In this document: piece by piece, positions 1-11,014 of the stretch | Layout: each line of letters begins with the position of its first letter | Position numbering within the stretch: position 1 is the first letter of the stretch | Origin: Rebecca billardiae RCC1528 | Lineage: Eukaryota > Haptophyta | Direction: 5' to 3' | NCBI GenBank assembly: GCA_965240325.2 | Contig: OZ251228.1 | Location: forward strand, 744,001-808,000 | DNA length: 64,000 nucleotides | Notes under the pieces: generated by a model | Seen by the model: only the letters and a program-made list of their open reading frames with translations | Database searches by the model: none | Told to the model about the DNA's origin: nothing | Made by a program: the position numbers and the translations under genes

Positions 1-253
1 CAGCCGGACGCGGACGACCGGCGTACGCACGCCGGCCGCCGTGCATGATTCGTCACGGGCTCGCGGACACCGCCCGGCGGGATGACCGGAAAGGGCGCCA
101 CCTTATTTATTGAAAAACTGCCGGACTTCGGACAGACTTCGGACTTCACCCGAACCCTCCCGCTCGGTCTTTTTATCATCGGTCTTCTTGGCCAGGCCGA
201 CGAGCGACCGCACTCCGCGCCAAAAGCGCTCGGCCGGACGGTGCCGATCGACA

Positions 254-1498
254 ATGCTCCGGCCCGCCATCGACGCGCTCGAGGTTGGTCGGCCGGCGGA
301 AGCGTACCGGTTGCTGTGCGAGGTGCTGGAGCGCACCGACGACCCCGCTATCCGGCGCGATGCCCTCCGCCTGCGCAACTTCGCATCGTGGCTCGTGGGC
401 GACTGGAGTGACATGCCGACAATCATCCAGCACTTCAAGACGGCGCGCGAGCTGACGTACGGCTCGCTCGGCGAGGGGCCGACGATGCTGGCGTCGGTGC
501 TGACGAGCCCTGGGACGCTCGAGCTCAGGCGTATCCCCGAGCCCGCCCCGCCCGGGCCCGGTTTCGTCCAGATTCGCGTGCGAGCGTTTGGGCTCAACTT
601 CACCGAGACTGGCCTGGACGGCTGGCACGTGCGCCACCTCGCGCCCGTGGCGCCGTTGGTGAACGGAATCGAGTGCGCCGGCGAGGTGGTGCAGTGCGGC
701 GAGCCGGGCCGCTTCGCGCCGGGCACGCGCGTCGTCGCGTGCGCGGGCTCGATGGGCCGCGGGATTGACGGCACGCACGCCGAGGTTGTCCTCGCTCCGC
801 ATGCGTGCGTGGTGCCGGTGTCACACACGGAAGCCGAGCTGCCGTGGCGCCAGCTGGCCGCTCTGCCCATGAGCTTCGGCACGGCCATGGGCTCGCTCGA
901 CGCGTGCGATGCCAAGGCCGGCGACGTGCTGCTCGTGCGCGGCGCGACAAGTGCCCTCGGGCTGGCTTGCATCGCGCTCGCCAAGCACGTCACACGCTGC
1001 CGTACGGTGCTGGCGACCACCCGCAGCTCTGACGATGCGACGGCGGCGCGGCTCGCTGCGGCGGGTGCCGACCGCGTGCTTGTCGACTCCGGCACGCTCA
1101 AGCACGTTGTGCTCGAGAGCTTCCCAGACGGCGTGGACTGCGCGGTCGAGTGCGTCGGCAACAGCACGCTCAAGGACACGCTGCACTGCGTGCGGCGCAA
1201 GGGCACCCTCTGCCAGACGGGCGTGCTCGGCATGGGCGCTGGCCCCGCGTTCCACTCGGTGCTCGGCGAGGTGCCGAGCACGGTCAAGGTCACGTGCTAT
1301 GAGTCGGACGGCCTCACGGCGGCCACGCTCGGCCCGCTCATGCGCGAGCTGTGCGCCGCAGTGCTGAGCGGCGCACTGAAAGTGCCGCTCGACCCCGCTG
1401 AATTTGAGCTCCGGGACATCGGCGCCGCGTTCGAGCACATGCGCAGCAAGGCGCGCCATGGCAAGGTCGTGGTGACCGTGGCACCGGCGGCGCCCTGA
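254..1498 (+). CDS. Medium-chain dehydrogenase/reductase, quinone-oxidoreductase or enoyl-reductase-like
   Basis: Single-exon 414-residue protein of the zinc-independent MDR superfamily. An N-terminal GroES-like half (about residues 75-200) carries the family's GIECAG segment near residue 138. A Rossmann half follows, with the nucleotide-binding turn GATSALGLA near residue 230. The paired cysteines of structural-zinc alcohol dehydrogenases are not seen, so an NADPH quinone oxidoreductase or enoyl-reductase-like role is the best reading; the substrate is unknown. About 75 N-terminal residues precede the MDR fold and look unlike it. The frame stays open upstream to position 110 but without an ATG, so the ATG at 254 is chosen. 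The family assignment is firm; the exact reaction is inferred. Confidence 0.8.
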   Translation: MLRPAIDALEVGRPAEAYRLLCEVLERTDDPAIRRDALRLRNFASWLVGDWSDMPTIIQHFKTARELTYGSLGEGPTMLASVLTSPGTLELRRIPEPAPPGPGFVQIRVRAFGLNFTETGLDGWHVRHLAPVAPLVNGIECAGEVVQCGEPGRFAPGTRVVACAGSMGRGIDGTHAEVVLAPHACVVPVSHTEAELPWRQLAALPMSFGTAMGSLDACDAKAGDVLLVRGATSALGLACIALAKHVTRCRTVLATTRSSDDATAARLAAAGADRVLVDSGTLKHVVLESFPDGVDCAVECVGNSTLKDTLHCVRRKGTLCQTGVLGMGAGPAFHSVLGEVPSTVKVTCYESDGLTAATLGPLMRELCAAVLSGALKVPLDPAEFELRDIGAAFEHMRSKARHGKVVVTVAPAAP

Positions 1499-2092
1499 TT
1501 CGTGACGAGCTGGCTGGCGGCAGCTCCTGAGCGGGAGTAGTCTCCGCGAGTCGTGGCTACCGCTAATAAGTGTGGGCGGCTCGCTGCTAGCTTTGCGCAG
1601 TTCAGACCGGTCTAGACAGTATATACTGCGACGCCGCTCCAGGGCACTCGCACCATTGACGGTCGCCGCGCCGCCAGTGCGGAGTGCCACTCCACTCTCC
1701 AGCTCCCATTATTACCATAGTCGTCCCATCCGAAGTCAAAGTGGTTGCCGGCCCGCGGCGCGTCACGATGACTGCGGCCAGCCCCGGCCCGGCCGCGTGT
1801 AATGTGTATGATGAACCGCGCTGCCGCTCGGTCACTAGTCAATAGACCGTGTGCCGACCCGCCTCGGCCGGTCGGCTGGCATCAGTGCGATACATTGCGG
1901 GCTCTGACTTCGGTAATCGCCAATCGGTTGACCCCTGCCAGAGACGGGCACTGTGACGAGCTCCTTCGTCATGAAGTCACTCGTGAAAACTGCACAGGAC
2001 GCTGGACGGGACCTCAATGGATGCCTAGATGATGACTTCAGAGCGATATTCCGATATATTGATTATTGGGCCAACAAGCACTTCCTCTATAG
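1499..2092. other. Intergenic, no gene seen
   Basis: Moderate-GC DNA after the dehydrogenase. Short open frames exist on both strands but none has a recognisable domain or a convincing amino-acid composition. Confidence 0.5.
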
Positions 2093-2231
2093 TTCAGACT
2101 CTATTTTTACTATGTATTTACCCATTTCAGACTCTGGTCAGAACACGGTCCGGGAGCGACCCGGATGCACCCGTAGCTATTGGAAATATTTCACCGGACT
2201 GGGTAAATAGCTATGAAAAATAGAGTCTGAA
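2093..2231. mobile_element. 139-bp palindromic MITE-like element, copy 1
   Basis: The ends are inverted repeats: TTCAGACTCTATTTTTA at the left and the complement TAAAAATAGAGTCTGAA-type sequence at the right, followed inward by TTTACCC/GGGTAAA. A second copy with the same ends and a recognisably similar core lies at 40123-40266. The flanks also pair imperfectly (GGCCAACAAGCACTTCC at 2069 against the complement of TGGCCATCC-side sequence near 2255-2275). No coding capacity, so a non-autonomous element. No clear target-site duplication was found. Confidence 0.65.
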
Positions 2232-2854
2232 GTAGTCACAAACTGAGTTTCACACCCTGGGCACTTATTGGCCATCCATAGTAACCCTACTTGGAGCCCT
2301 GTGGGACACTTCGGGCGTTCATTCGGCCGCAGGAATGCGAAGATCATTTTCGGTACGCCCGGTTTCTATGACCGGACTGGCAGTGGCAGGGGTCAACCGG
2401 AGCCCGGAGAGCCTGCGTCAGCATCGGCATAGTATATTGACAGCAGTCGTCACGCTTAAGTCTTGGTCCCAGTATTAAACAGCATTGGCATCACACATCA
2501 GAGGCTGCGCCGCTGGTAACAGCGGCCGCGCGTCAGCGGCTCGCGGCTGGCGAGGGCTCTGCTTACGCCGCTCGGTCGGAGCAGGGAGGGCACCGGCGGA
2601 TCTGATGATGACAGTCGCAGTGCGCCCTGGAGCACAGCGGGGCTAGTGGATCAGCGCTTGAAGGTGGACCGACATGAGTGCGTGATGCTACTCCCCAGGA
2701 TGCTTGGCTGCCGACGATCGCCGCCGCGGCGGCAGGTGCAACAGTCTAGCCGGTGTGCGCCGACAGCTGCGCCTTGATCGCCGTCGAGCGCATGGGTGCT
2801 GCACAACGGGCTCGAACGCGGCGGCAGCGCGAGCTTGATCGCGGCACGAGGGGC
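2232..2854. other. Intergenic, no gene seen
   Basis: About 620 bp between the palindromic element and the small minus-strand gene. I see no coding region, RNA gene or strong repeat. Confidence 0.4.
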
Positions 2855-3100
2855 TCACCTTTGAGAGCGCGGCGTCGCATTCGCCATGATCGTGGACGGG
2901 CTGAAGCTGATGGACTGGTACACGGGCTCAGCATACAGGGGCCCATCAAGCACCTTGGACGCGCGCGCCGCGAGCGGAGGGGGCGACCTGTTGTAGCCCT
3001 CGAGCGCTTTGTACAGCAGGTAGTACCCGATGGGGAGCGGGAGCAGTGGGATCAGCACCTGCCGGTAGTGCCACCCCCTCCAGTTCTTGAAGTGCGTCAT
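2855..3100 (-). CDS. Small single-pass membrane protein, function unknown
   Basis: An 81-residue protein starting MTHFKNWRGWHYRQ. A hydrophobic stretch (about residues 15-31, VLIPLLPLPIGYYLLYKAL) fits one membrane span, and a polar C-terminus follows. A basic, aromatic N-terminus before one span is common in small mitochondrial inner-membrane subunits, but I do not recognise the family. The stop TGA overlaps an AAG|GTGAGC sequence that could be a splice donor, so the true C-terminus might differ. It lies upstream of, and divergent from, the fold-back repeat and the RibBA gene. Confidence 0.45.
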   Translation of the reverse strand: MTHFKNWRGWHYRQVLIPLLPLPIGYYLLYKALEGYNRSPPPLAARASKVLDGPLYAEPVYQSISFSPSTIMANATPRSQR

Positions 3101-3235
3101 TGCTCGCCCGCCGGCCCGCCCACTTGGAGTGGCCCACCAAGCCGCCAGTGGAGCCAGGTCACCGGGTGATCAACCGAGCAGCTGCTCACGAACGAAGTTC
3201 GCACAATGCCGGCCGATTCTCGTGAGCACTCATAT

Positions 3236-4379
3236 TCGAGAATGTGTCGCTCAACCAAGGGTAGTAAGGGTGAGCAACTCCGCTGGCGACAGCCGCGAAG
3301 GTCGGCAGCCCTCTGTTTGCCGCGAGCGGAGCGGAGCGAGTGCTATCAGCGGCGGAGGGCGCTGAGGCCGCGCACGGCGTGAGGCGCGGCGTCGGCCGAG
3401 TCGGTCCGCGGAGGATGCGCGGCGCTCGGCCCGCTGCGCAGCGGCAGTGCGCCTCACTTTGCCCCGAGCGCCGTCCGCCGCGTCGCCTCCTTCCCGCCTT
3501 GGAGCAGCACGCATGTGCGCGCCGCCACCTTGAAGGCGGCACGGGCTTGCTCAGACGACCGCGCGCGCGTGGCGCGCGACTTGGTCGGCTGCGCGCGCGC
3601 GCCGCCGCGGTGCAAGGTAGCGCCGCCGCATGCGCGCGCCGTGCCAGCGCGAGAGCGTGTGCGCGGACCTGAGTGCGACCTCACACACATGTCGAATGCT
3701 GCTTGGCATCCGACTTGCGGACTGACGGGAAGCTGGAAAAGACAGCGGCGTGAGTGTTGGTACCATCGATGCGGAGCCTTAGCGTCCACTTGCATTCGTG
3801 CTGAGAAGGAATAGACAAGACTAGGCCTTCGTCCTGGGTATCCAATGTCACTCAACACCTCGCTGATCGACCCGACGAGTGCCAGCGTGAGGCACAGCAA
3901 ATCATTCGTGAGAGCAAGCAGACAAGCGAGCACTACGCTCATGAGATGGCCGTGAGCAAAGGCTCGCGCGGGCACGGCGCGCGCATGTGGTGGCGCTACC
4001 TTGCACCGCGGCGGCGCGCGCGCGCAGCCGACCAAGTCGCGCGCCACGCGCGCGCGGTCGTCTGAGCAAGCCCGTGCCGCCTTCAAGGTGGCAGCGCGCA
4101 CATGCGTGCTGCTCCAAGGCGGGAAGGAGGCCACGCGGAGGACGGCGCTCGGGGCAAAGTGAGGCGCACTGCCGCTGCGCAGCGGGCCGAGCGCCGCGCA
4201 TCCTCCGCGGACCGACTCGGCCGACGCCGCGCCTCACGCCGTGCGCGGCCTCAGCGCCCTCCGCCGCTGATAGCACTCGCTCCGCTCCGCTCGCGGCAAA
4301 CAGAGGGCTGCCGACCTTCGCGGCTGTCGCCAGCGGAGTTGCTCACCCTTACTACCCTTGGCTCAACTGTCCCTTCTCG
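3236..4379. mobile_element. 1.1-kb fold-back element: two ~400-bp inverted arms around a ~300-bp core
   Basis: The left arm (about 3236-3655) and right arm (about 3963-4379) are near-identical reverse complements: for example CTCAACCAAGGGTAGTAAGG at 3250 mirrors CCTTACTACCCTTGGCTCA near 4349. The arms are extremely GC-rich and open in many frames; those frames mirror each other between the arms and are not genes. The single-copy core (3656-3962) has no recognisable coding region. The outermost bases (CGAGAA at the left, TTCTCG at the right) also pair. The right end stops about 100 bp before the RibBA start codon. Confidence 0.75.
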
Positions 4380-4482
4380 ATGGATCTGGAGACGTCATCT
4401 GTGAGCTCAAACAGCTTTCGGCAGGCTGACTGTCCAGCCACGGTCCCTGGACGTGCCTTCGCCCTTCGTTCGGGCATCAACC

Positions 4483-6788
4483 ATGGTGGTGACCACGGGG
4501 TTGCCTTCCCGGCCGTGGGCGCTGGCCGTGGCGTGCGCGGTGCTGGCGCAGCTGCCGGCTCGCGAGGCGGCGGCGGCGGCCGGTTCGTCGGGCCCGGTGC
4601 CCCGTGGGCCCGCGCGCATCCGCAGGCCGCGCACCCCGCCGTTGTGGGCTTCGAGCCAGCCGGACACGAGCGACGCAAAGGCCGCGCACGCCGGGCTGGG
4701 CGCACACACGGTCGTGGACGCGCTCGAAGCGCTGAAGCGGGGCGAGCTGGTGCTCGTGACGGACGACGAGGATCGCGAGAACGAGGGCGACCTGATCATG
4801 GCCGCCGAGTTCGCCACGCCCGAGTCGATCGCGTTCATGGTGCGGCACACGTCGGGCGTCCTCTGCGTCTCACTCGACGAGGATCGCGTCGACGAGCTCA
4901 AGCTGCCGCCGATGATCAGCCGGAACGAGGATCCGAAGGGGACGGCATTCACGGTCTCCGTCGACGCCCGCGAGGGCACGACCACCGGCATCTCGGCCAG
5001 CGACCGCGCCGAGACGCTGCGGCAGCTGGCGGACCCGGCGCGCGGGTCTGAGGATTTCCTCAGACCTGGGCACATCTTCCCGCTGCGCGCGAGGAAACAC
5101 GGCGTGCTCGCGCGGCAAGGGCACACGGAGGCGGCGCTGGACATGTGCAGGCTGGCAGGTCTGCGGCCCGCCGGCGTGCTCTGCGAGGTGGTCAGCGCCG
5201 ACGGCGCCTCGATGGCGCGGATGCCGGAGCTCCAAACGTTCGCGGCCGAGCACAGCCTCGTCATCACCACCATCACAGACCTTGTGCGCGCGCGCGCGCG
5301 CGCGGCGGGGCGAGGGGGCGGGACGGGACGCCGGCGCGACGGGACGCTGGCGCGACGGGACGCCGGCGCGACGGTCGCGCCAGCGCGCGCGCACGCTCCC
5401 GCGCCGCCATGGGGCCCTCCCGCGCACGGCGCGGCGGCTCATGCGCACATCCCTCGCCGCGCCGATGCCCCGGCCGGCGCACGCGAGCGCGCGCAGGTGG
5501 CCCACCGGCTGCGCCACGACACGCTCGTCGAGCGCATCGGCACGCCGGCGCGGATGCCGACCAAGCACGGCCTGTTCGAGGCGCACGCCTTCCGCTCGGT
5601 CACGGACAACGTCGAGCACATCGCGCTGTGCAAGGGCGGGCCATGGGACGGCACCGATGCGGATCCTCTGCTTGTGCGCGTGCACTCAGAGTGCTGCACC
5701 GGCGACGTGTTCGGCTCGCTGCGCTGCGACTGCGGCACGCAGCTCGAGGCGGCGCTGCGCGTGATCGAGCAGGAGGGTGCGCGCGCCCGCGCCCGCCGAC
5801 GCCGCCGCCACGCGCGTGCCCGAGTGCCCGCGCCGAGCCGCGCGCGCCATCACCCCGGGTGCCGACGCGCGCGCGCGTGCGCGCGTGTGCGCGCATGTGT
5901 GCGTCCTGTGCGCGCAGGGCGTGGCTGCCTGCTCTACCTGCGGGGGCAGGAGGGGCGCGGCATCGGGCTCGCGCACAAAATCCGCGCGTACGCGCTCCAG
6001 GATAAGGGGCGCGACACGGTGCAGGCCAACGAGGACCTCGGACTGCCTGTCGACTCGCGTGACTACGGTATCGGCGCGCAGATTCTGCGCGGGCTCGGCG
6101 TCACCTCGATGCGCCTCATGACCAACAACCCGGCGAAGGTGCGGTGCGCCTGGCAGGGGCCGCGCGGCGCGCGGCGTGTGCGCCTCCGTGTGTGTGTCGC
6201 GCGCGGGGGGGCGGGGGGGGGGGCGGCGTCGGCACGCGCTGCGCGCGGTGGCCGCAGGGCGTGCCCGGGCACGCACCGGCCGCACCGCTGCGTGGCGCGC
6301 ACACCCGCGTCGCCCGCGCGAGACGTCACGTCCTGTGCCCACCGCCCCTCGCGCGCGCGCGCGCCGCGCGCCCTCCGACGCGCGCGCAGTACGCCGGGCT
6401 CTCGGGCTACGGCCTCTCGATCGCCGAGCGCGTGCCGTGCGTCACCTCTGTCAACGAGGAGAACGTGTCCTACCTGCGCACCAAGCAGCAGAAGATGGGG
6501 CACTGGCTGCCGACGGACTTCGACGCGCTGCTGGACGGCGGCGGCGATGTCCCCGGCGCGGGGACGGCCGCGGCGGACGTGGTCGCGGAGGCGGAGGCGG
6601 CGGCAGAGCCCGAGGCGCAGCTCGCCGCGATGCGCGCGCAGCTCGCTGAGGCGTGCAAGGAGCTCGACCAGCTGCGCGCGCTCGCGGAGGGCGCCGAGGC
6701 GGCCGCCGGCGCGGACGGCACGCTGCCAATCGCACGCGACGCGCTGCGCGGACGGGAAGCGAACGGCCAGCGGGGCGCCGGCGCGTAG
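4483..6788 (+). CDS. ribBA: RibBA: 3,4-dihydroxy-2-butanone-4-phosphate synthase / GTP cyclohydrolase II
   Basis: Bifunctional riboflavin-biosynthesis enzyme, 566 residues in four exons: 4483-5283, 5497-5776, 5918-6138 and 6390-6788. The RibB half shows the acidic [11 protein letters not shown] segment (about residues 95-105) and the later RPGHIFPL. The RibA half shows the zinc-binding HSECCTGD...RCDCGTQ cluster, [12 protein letters not shown] and a C-terminal TNNPAK. Joining exons restores the conserved [11 protein letters not shown] and [13 protein letters not shown]. The N-terminus ([20 protein letters not shown]...) is a hydrophobic leader followed by an Ala/Arg/Pro-rich stretch, as expected for bipartite plastid targeting in algae with complex plastids; that location is inferred. 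A roughly 100-residue Ala/Glu-rich tail follows the RibA core. All introns start GTGCG. The frame is open upstream to 4453 but without an ATG; 4483 has good context (CAACCATGG). Confidence 0.92.
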
Positions 6789-7074
6789 CCGCGTTGCCGC
6801 CCGCATGGGCCGCGCCGGCGGCCGGGCCGCAGGCGCTGCTGCCTGATGAGGATGATGCCAGGCGGCGCTCTGGTGGAGCGCTGCTGCACGCTCTCGAGTC
6901 TCGACGACGACGACGGCGCTCGCGGCTGAGATATTGATGACGTCATCACATTGCTGCCGCGGCTACGCAGCAGTACGCATAGATTCTTGGCATCATGGTC
7001 ATAGATAGCTATGTAGAGTCTTATTGGGCCGCGCTTATGCTGCCGCCTTCGATTGGCAGACCAGCCGCGCGCAG
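6789..7074. other. Intergenic before the transposon
   Basis: 286 bp between the RibBA stop and the left transposon terminus; nothing recognisable. Confidence 0.4.
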
Positions 7075-7233
7075 CACAGCAACGACTTCTTTTTTAAAGC
7101 GGCCGTTAGCGTGTCCAGCGGCCAGATTAATTTTCGAAAAATTACTATGCGCTGCGCGCGCGCCCCTAGGGGGCGGCGCGCGCGCGCGGCTGGTCCCCCC
7201 TGCATGCCCGCACCGTCAGCTGCCTGATTGCCG

Positions 7234-9936
7234 CTACCCAGCCCCGCTACCGTCGCGCGCGACATCCGCGCCGTAAATCACCGTCACCGAGCGGTCCGGC
7301 GAGCGCGCCGCCATCAATTTGCTCCTGAGTGCCGAAAACTCCTTCTCCGGAAGCCCAGCCTCCTCGCGCAGGAGCTTGCGCGCCGTCATGCACTCCGCGA
7401 TCAGGTCGATCGCGTCGGTCTCCGCCCTGCGCTGCCATTCGCGCTGCCGCTTGGCGTACTTCTTCAGCCAGAGCCGCCGCACCTTGTCGCCGAACTCCTC
7501 TGCCCACGTCGCAAGCGACACGCGGCGCACGAGCTGCGCGACCGTCGAGATGTGCGGCTCCGCCGTCGACTTCTTCCCCTCGGCGTACTCGCGGACGAAT
7601 GAGTCGAGTGACTTGCGCGCGTGCACGAGCGGCATCGCACGCTTGGTCACCTGCACGAAATGCCCCTGCACCTGCTCGTCCGCGAGCTGCACGAGGCGCC
7701 CCCGCCGCCTGAGGCGAGACGCCGTCTGCGCCCGCCTCCGTGACCGCCCAGACGTTGAAGCGGAGCGGTGGGACGTTGTGCGAGCCCTGGCCGGCGAGGC
7801 TGGCGAGGCTGACGTAAGCGCCGGTGCACGCCACGATGGCCTTCTGCTCCTCCGCGTAGTCGGCCGCCTCGGCGCCGCCGCCAAAACCGCCGCCGGCCGC
7901 GCTGCCGCCTGCCGAGGCAGTGCTGCCACCGAGGCCGCGCTGCTGCGCGCCGCCGCCGGCCGCGCCGCCGCCGGCCGCGCCGCCACCAGCCGCACCACCA
8001 CCCGCACTGTCAGCCGCGCGGCTGGCCGCGCCACATGCCGCGCCACCGGCCACGCGGACGCCAGCACCGGCTGTGCCGCTAGCCACGCCGCTGCCACTGC
8101 CGGCCGCGCCGCCCACGCCGCCGCCCGCGCCCGCGCCCGCGCCCACGTTGCCAGCCGCGCCCCCGGCCGCGCCCCCGGCCGCGCCGCCGGCCGCGCCACC
8201 GGCCGCGCGGACGCCAGCGCCAGCGGTGCCGCCAGCCACGCAGCTGCCGCTGCTGCTGCCACCAGTGCTGCTGCTGCCGCCCGCACCGGCCGCGCCGCCG
8301 CCGGCCGCGCCACCGCCGGCCGCGCCGCCGCCGGCCGCGCCGCCGCCGGCCGCGCGATCGCGAGCGCTGTCAGCCGCGCCGCTGTCCGCGCCGCCGGCCG
8401 CACCTCCGGCCGCGCCTCCAGCCGCGCGGACGCCAACGCCAGCTGTGCCGCCAGCCACGCCACTGCAGCTGCCGCCCGCGCCGCCCGCGCCGCCGCCAGC
8501 ACCCGCGCCCGCGTTGCCAGCCGCGCCGCCGGCCGCGTCCGGCCGCGTCGCCGGGCGCACCGCCGCCTGGCGCGCAGTTGTCGGGCGTGCCGCCGTCGGG
8601 CGCGCCGCCACCGGGCCCGCCATCGCCCGCGCTGTCAGCCGCGCCGCCGGCCGCGCCGCAGGCCGCGCCACCGGCCGCGCGGACGCCAACGCCGGCTGTG
8701 TCGCCAGTCACGCCGCTGTCGCTGCAGCTGCCGCCGCTGCTGCCGGCCGCGCCGGCCGCGCGCGGCCGCGCCGCCGGCCGCGCCGCCGCCGGCAGTGCCG
8801 CCGCCGGCCGCGCCACCGCCCGCGCTGTCAGCCGCGCCGCTGGCCGCGCCGCCGGCCGCGCCACCGGCCGCACGGACGCCAGCGCCGACTGTGCCGCCAG
8901 CCACGCCGCTGCCGCTGCCGCTCGCGCCGGCCGCGCCGCCGCCCGTGCCCGCGGACGCGCCCGCGTTGCCAGCCGCGCCGCCCGCCGCGCCGCCGGCCGC
9001 GCCGCCGACCGCGCAACCGGCCGCGCGGACTCCAGCGCCGGCGGCACCGCCAGCTACGCCGCTACCGCTGCCGCTGCCGCCGCTGCCGCCGGCCGCGCCG
9101 CCGGCCGCGTCGCCGGCCGCGCCGCCTGCAGCGCCGCCAGCCGCGCCGCCCTGCCGCGCTGGCCACGTGCAGCGGCGGCAGCTGGCGGCGCCGGTCGCGG
9201 TGGGAGCCGGCCGCTCCGGATCACGTCATTGATCCCGTCGGCGTCCGCACTCCATAGCTCGGGCATGTCCGAGTCCGGCCGCTCCGAGATGGCGATCGCC
9301 TCCGACGACGCGAGCGCAACACCCTCATAGTTGCGCACGATGGCGATCGTGGCCGCGCGCGAGTGCGCTGCGTTTGGCCCGTGTCCGCCGAGAGGAGGAG
9401 GACATGCGGCTGCCCGCGCGGGCGCGCGGACTTGCCGTAGTGCTCCAAGCGATCCAGCACGGCGCCCACGGCCTGCGCCCACGGCCGCGCCGCCGACTCG
9501 CTGCCGATCATCATCACGCCCGCGCCCGCGTGCTCGCGATTGCGCAGCGCGCTCTCACGTGAGCCAGCCACCGGCGGCGGGATCGGGTGGCGCATGCCCA
9601 GGTTGAGCCACGTCGAGAACTCTCGGGCTGGCGCGAGCCCACGATGCTCAGTGTGCGGTCCTTCTCGCGCGCCTAGTGCACGACGCCCTCGTCGTCGAGC
9701 GAGGTGAAGGCATGCAAGACGAGCGCGTCTCACGAGAAGAGCCGCAGCTTGGCTACACGCAGCAGGTTGTTCTTCTTCCGCTGGGCCTTGATGGCGACGA
9801 GGCTGTTGACGCTGCGCTTGACCTCCGCCAGGTAGTTCTCGTTCGGCATGATCGAGTGGTCCACCTCGCTCGCGGCCTCGCGCGCGCGCAGCTTGAGCAT
9901 CTCGTGCGGCTGAGCGCCGCGGCCATGCGCAGCCAT
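7234..9936 (-). pseudogene. Decayed transposon-borne gene with several frame breaks and stops
   Basis: Protein-like stretches run in one direction but hop frames. They are MAAHGRGAQPHEMLKLRARE... (from 9936, ending at an in-frame TGA at 9730); sense to LHAFTSLDDEGVVH and a second stop; FSTWLNLGMRHPIPPPVAG (about 9400-9620); TIAIVRNYEGVALASSEA (about 9190-9350); the Ala/Gly/Pro repeat; EEQKAIVACTGAYVSLA (about 7700-7870); and finally VQLADEQVQGHFVQVTKRA to the stop at 7234. That gives at least two internal stops and three or more frame shifts. The sequence is unlike any transposase I recognise, but its place inside the inverted repeats suggests it was the element's protein. Some breaks could be unrecognised introns or assembly errors. 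Confidence 0.5.
7900..9200. repeat. Degenerate GC-rich repeat array inside the transposon
   Basis: Dense GCCGCGCCGCCGGCC-type short repeats are organised into a longer degenerate period of roughly 170-260 bp, marked by recurring GCGGACGCCAGCGCC-like blocks near 8050, 8210, 8430, 8690, 8875 and 9030. It stays open in several frames on both strands, encoding Ala/Pro/Arg or Gly/Ala repeats, which makes the long open frames here uninformative. It probably expanded inside the decaying gene. Confidence 0.6.
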
Positions 9937-10609
9937 GCAGATGCGGCAGAGACGTGGCGCCCGATGCGTTAGGCACCTTTGCGATGCAGCTTGGGCTTCC
10001 TAGGCTTCGCGCAGGAACGCTTGCCCTTGCCCACGGTGAGCACAGCCGTCGCCATTGCTGCGCGCGGCGAGCGCGGTCCGGCGCGGCCGTGCCGGGCGCA
10101 GCCGCAGCAAGTTAGTCTGATGCAAATTCCCGGTCACCCATGCAAAAGTAAGCGTTCCCGCTGCGCATGTGCGTGCATCACGAGTAACCCGCCGCCTGAA
10201 TAACAACTCCGCGCCCCTCCATACACTTCCTGCATCCCCGCGCGCAGCGGCGTGCGGGCGGGCGCGAATTCGCACCGTGTTACGAACAGACCTAGCAAAG
10301 TAGATCGGTGTGGCGCGTCGGGACGCGGAGCGGGTGCGGGGCAGGCGGGGGATAGGTTGGGGAACACCCGCGATTAGAGCACCGGTGGCGCAGCGGCGAC
10401 GTGGACGCCGCCACACGCGCACGCACGGCGCGCGCTCGCACCGCGAGTCGAACGTCCGCTCGCCAAGCCCTGCGACGGCGTCCGTGCGACGCCGAGCGAC
10501 GAACGCTCTCGGGATTTGGCCCGGACCACCAGATTCAGCCGTTAACGGCCGAAAATTCATTTGTTGGAGTTTCCTTAACGGCCGCTTTAAAAAAGAAATC
10601 GTTGCTGTG

Positions 10610-11014
10610 AGAGTTATTTCGCGTAGTGACTAGTGTCAGTGAGCCGGCGGACCTGCTGAACTGACATCAGCGAGCCCAGGCGGATATAGGGCCCGCGGGC
10701 CCGGCCCCGAGGCGGGCCCGAGGCCCGTCGTCGGCCCGCCCCCGACCTGAGCACTCACCGCCTCACGGCAGGCCTAGGCCCAGCCTCCAGGCTCCAGGAC
10801 GGGTCACCTGGCCTCGTCGGTGCCTGTCCCCGAGTGTCGGACTGTCGTCTGTCCGCGCATGGCGTTTCCGGTTTCGCTCGCCGCGAGGCGGAGGCCTCGT
10901 GGGCGCCGGCGCGAGGTTGAGCTAGCATCATGATGCGCTGGCACCGTTATTAGATGAGCTAGTCATCATCATCATCATCGCGTCACTAGTAACTCACGTA
11001 TCACCGGCGGTAAC
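10610..11014. other. Intergenic, no gene seen
   Basis: GC-rich DNA with a short ATC microsatellite near 10966. No coding region supported. Confidence 0.4.

Larger units (their letters stand above)
7075..10609. mobile_element. 3.5-kb DNA transposon with 34-bp terminal inverted repeats
   Basis: The left terminus (7075-7108) begins CACAGCAACGACTTC and contains a T6 run, then AAAGCGGCCGTTA. The right terminus (10576-10609) is its reverse complement with one mismatch in 34. A second, weaker pairing (AATTTTCG) lies just inside both ends. The interior holds minus-strand coding remnants in shifting frames and a long GC-rich repeat. No obvious target-site duplication flanks the ends, so the superfamily is not assigned. 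This is the clearest autonomous-size mobile element in the window, and it appears inactive. Confidence 0.75.

Noticed and set aside
3340-4404. Mirror-image open frames within 3.3-4.4 kb on both strands
   Set aside because: They arise from the inverted arms of the fold-back element, giving the same peptide on opposite strands; no domain.
4453-4482. Non-ATG upstream starts for several genes (for example 4453, 30757, 49634, 59653)
   Set aside because: These are GTG or TTG codons; a eukaryotic nuclear gene should use ATG, and a nearby in-frame ATG fits the families better.
7319-9257. Plus-strand 637- and 445-codon open frames rich in Ala/Pro/Arg
   Set aside because: They lie in the GC-rich array inside the transposon, where almost every frame is open; no domain, and the sensible sequence is on the other strand.
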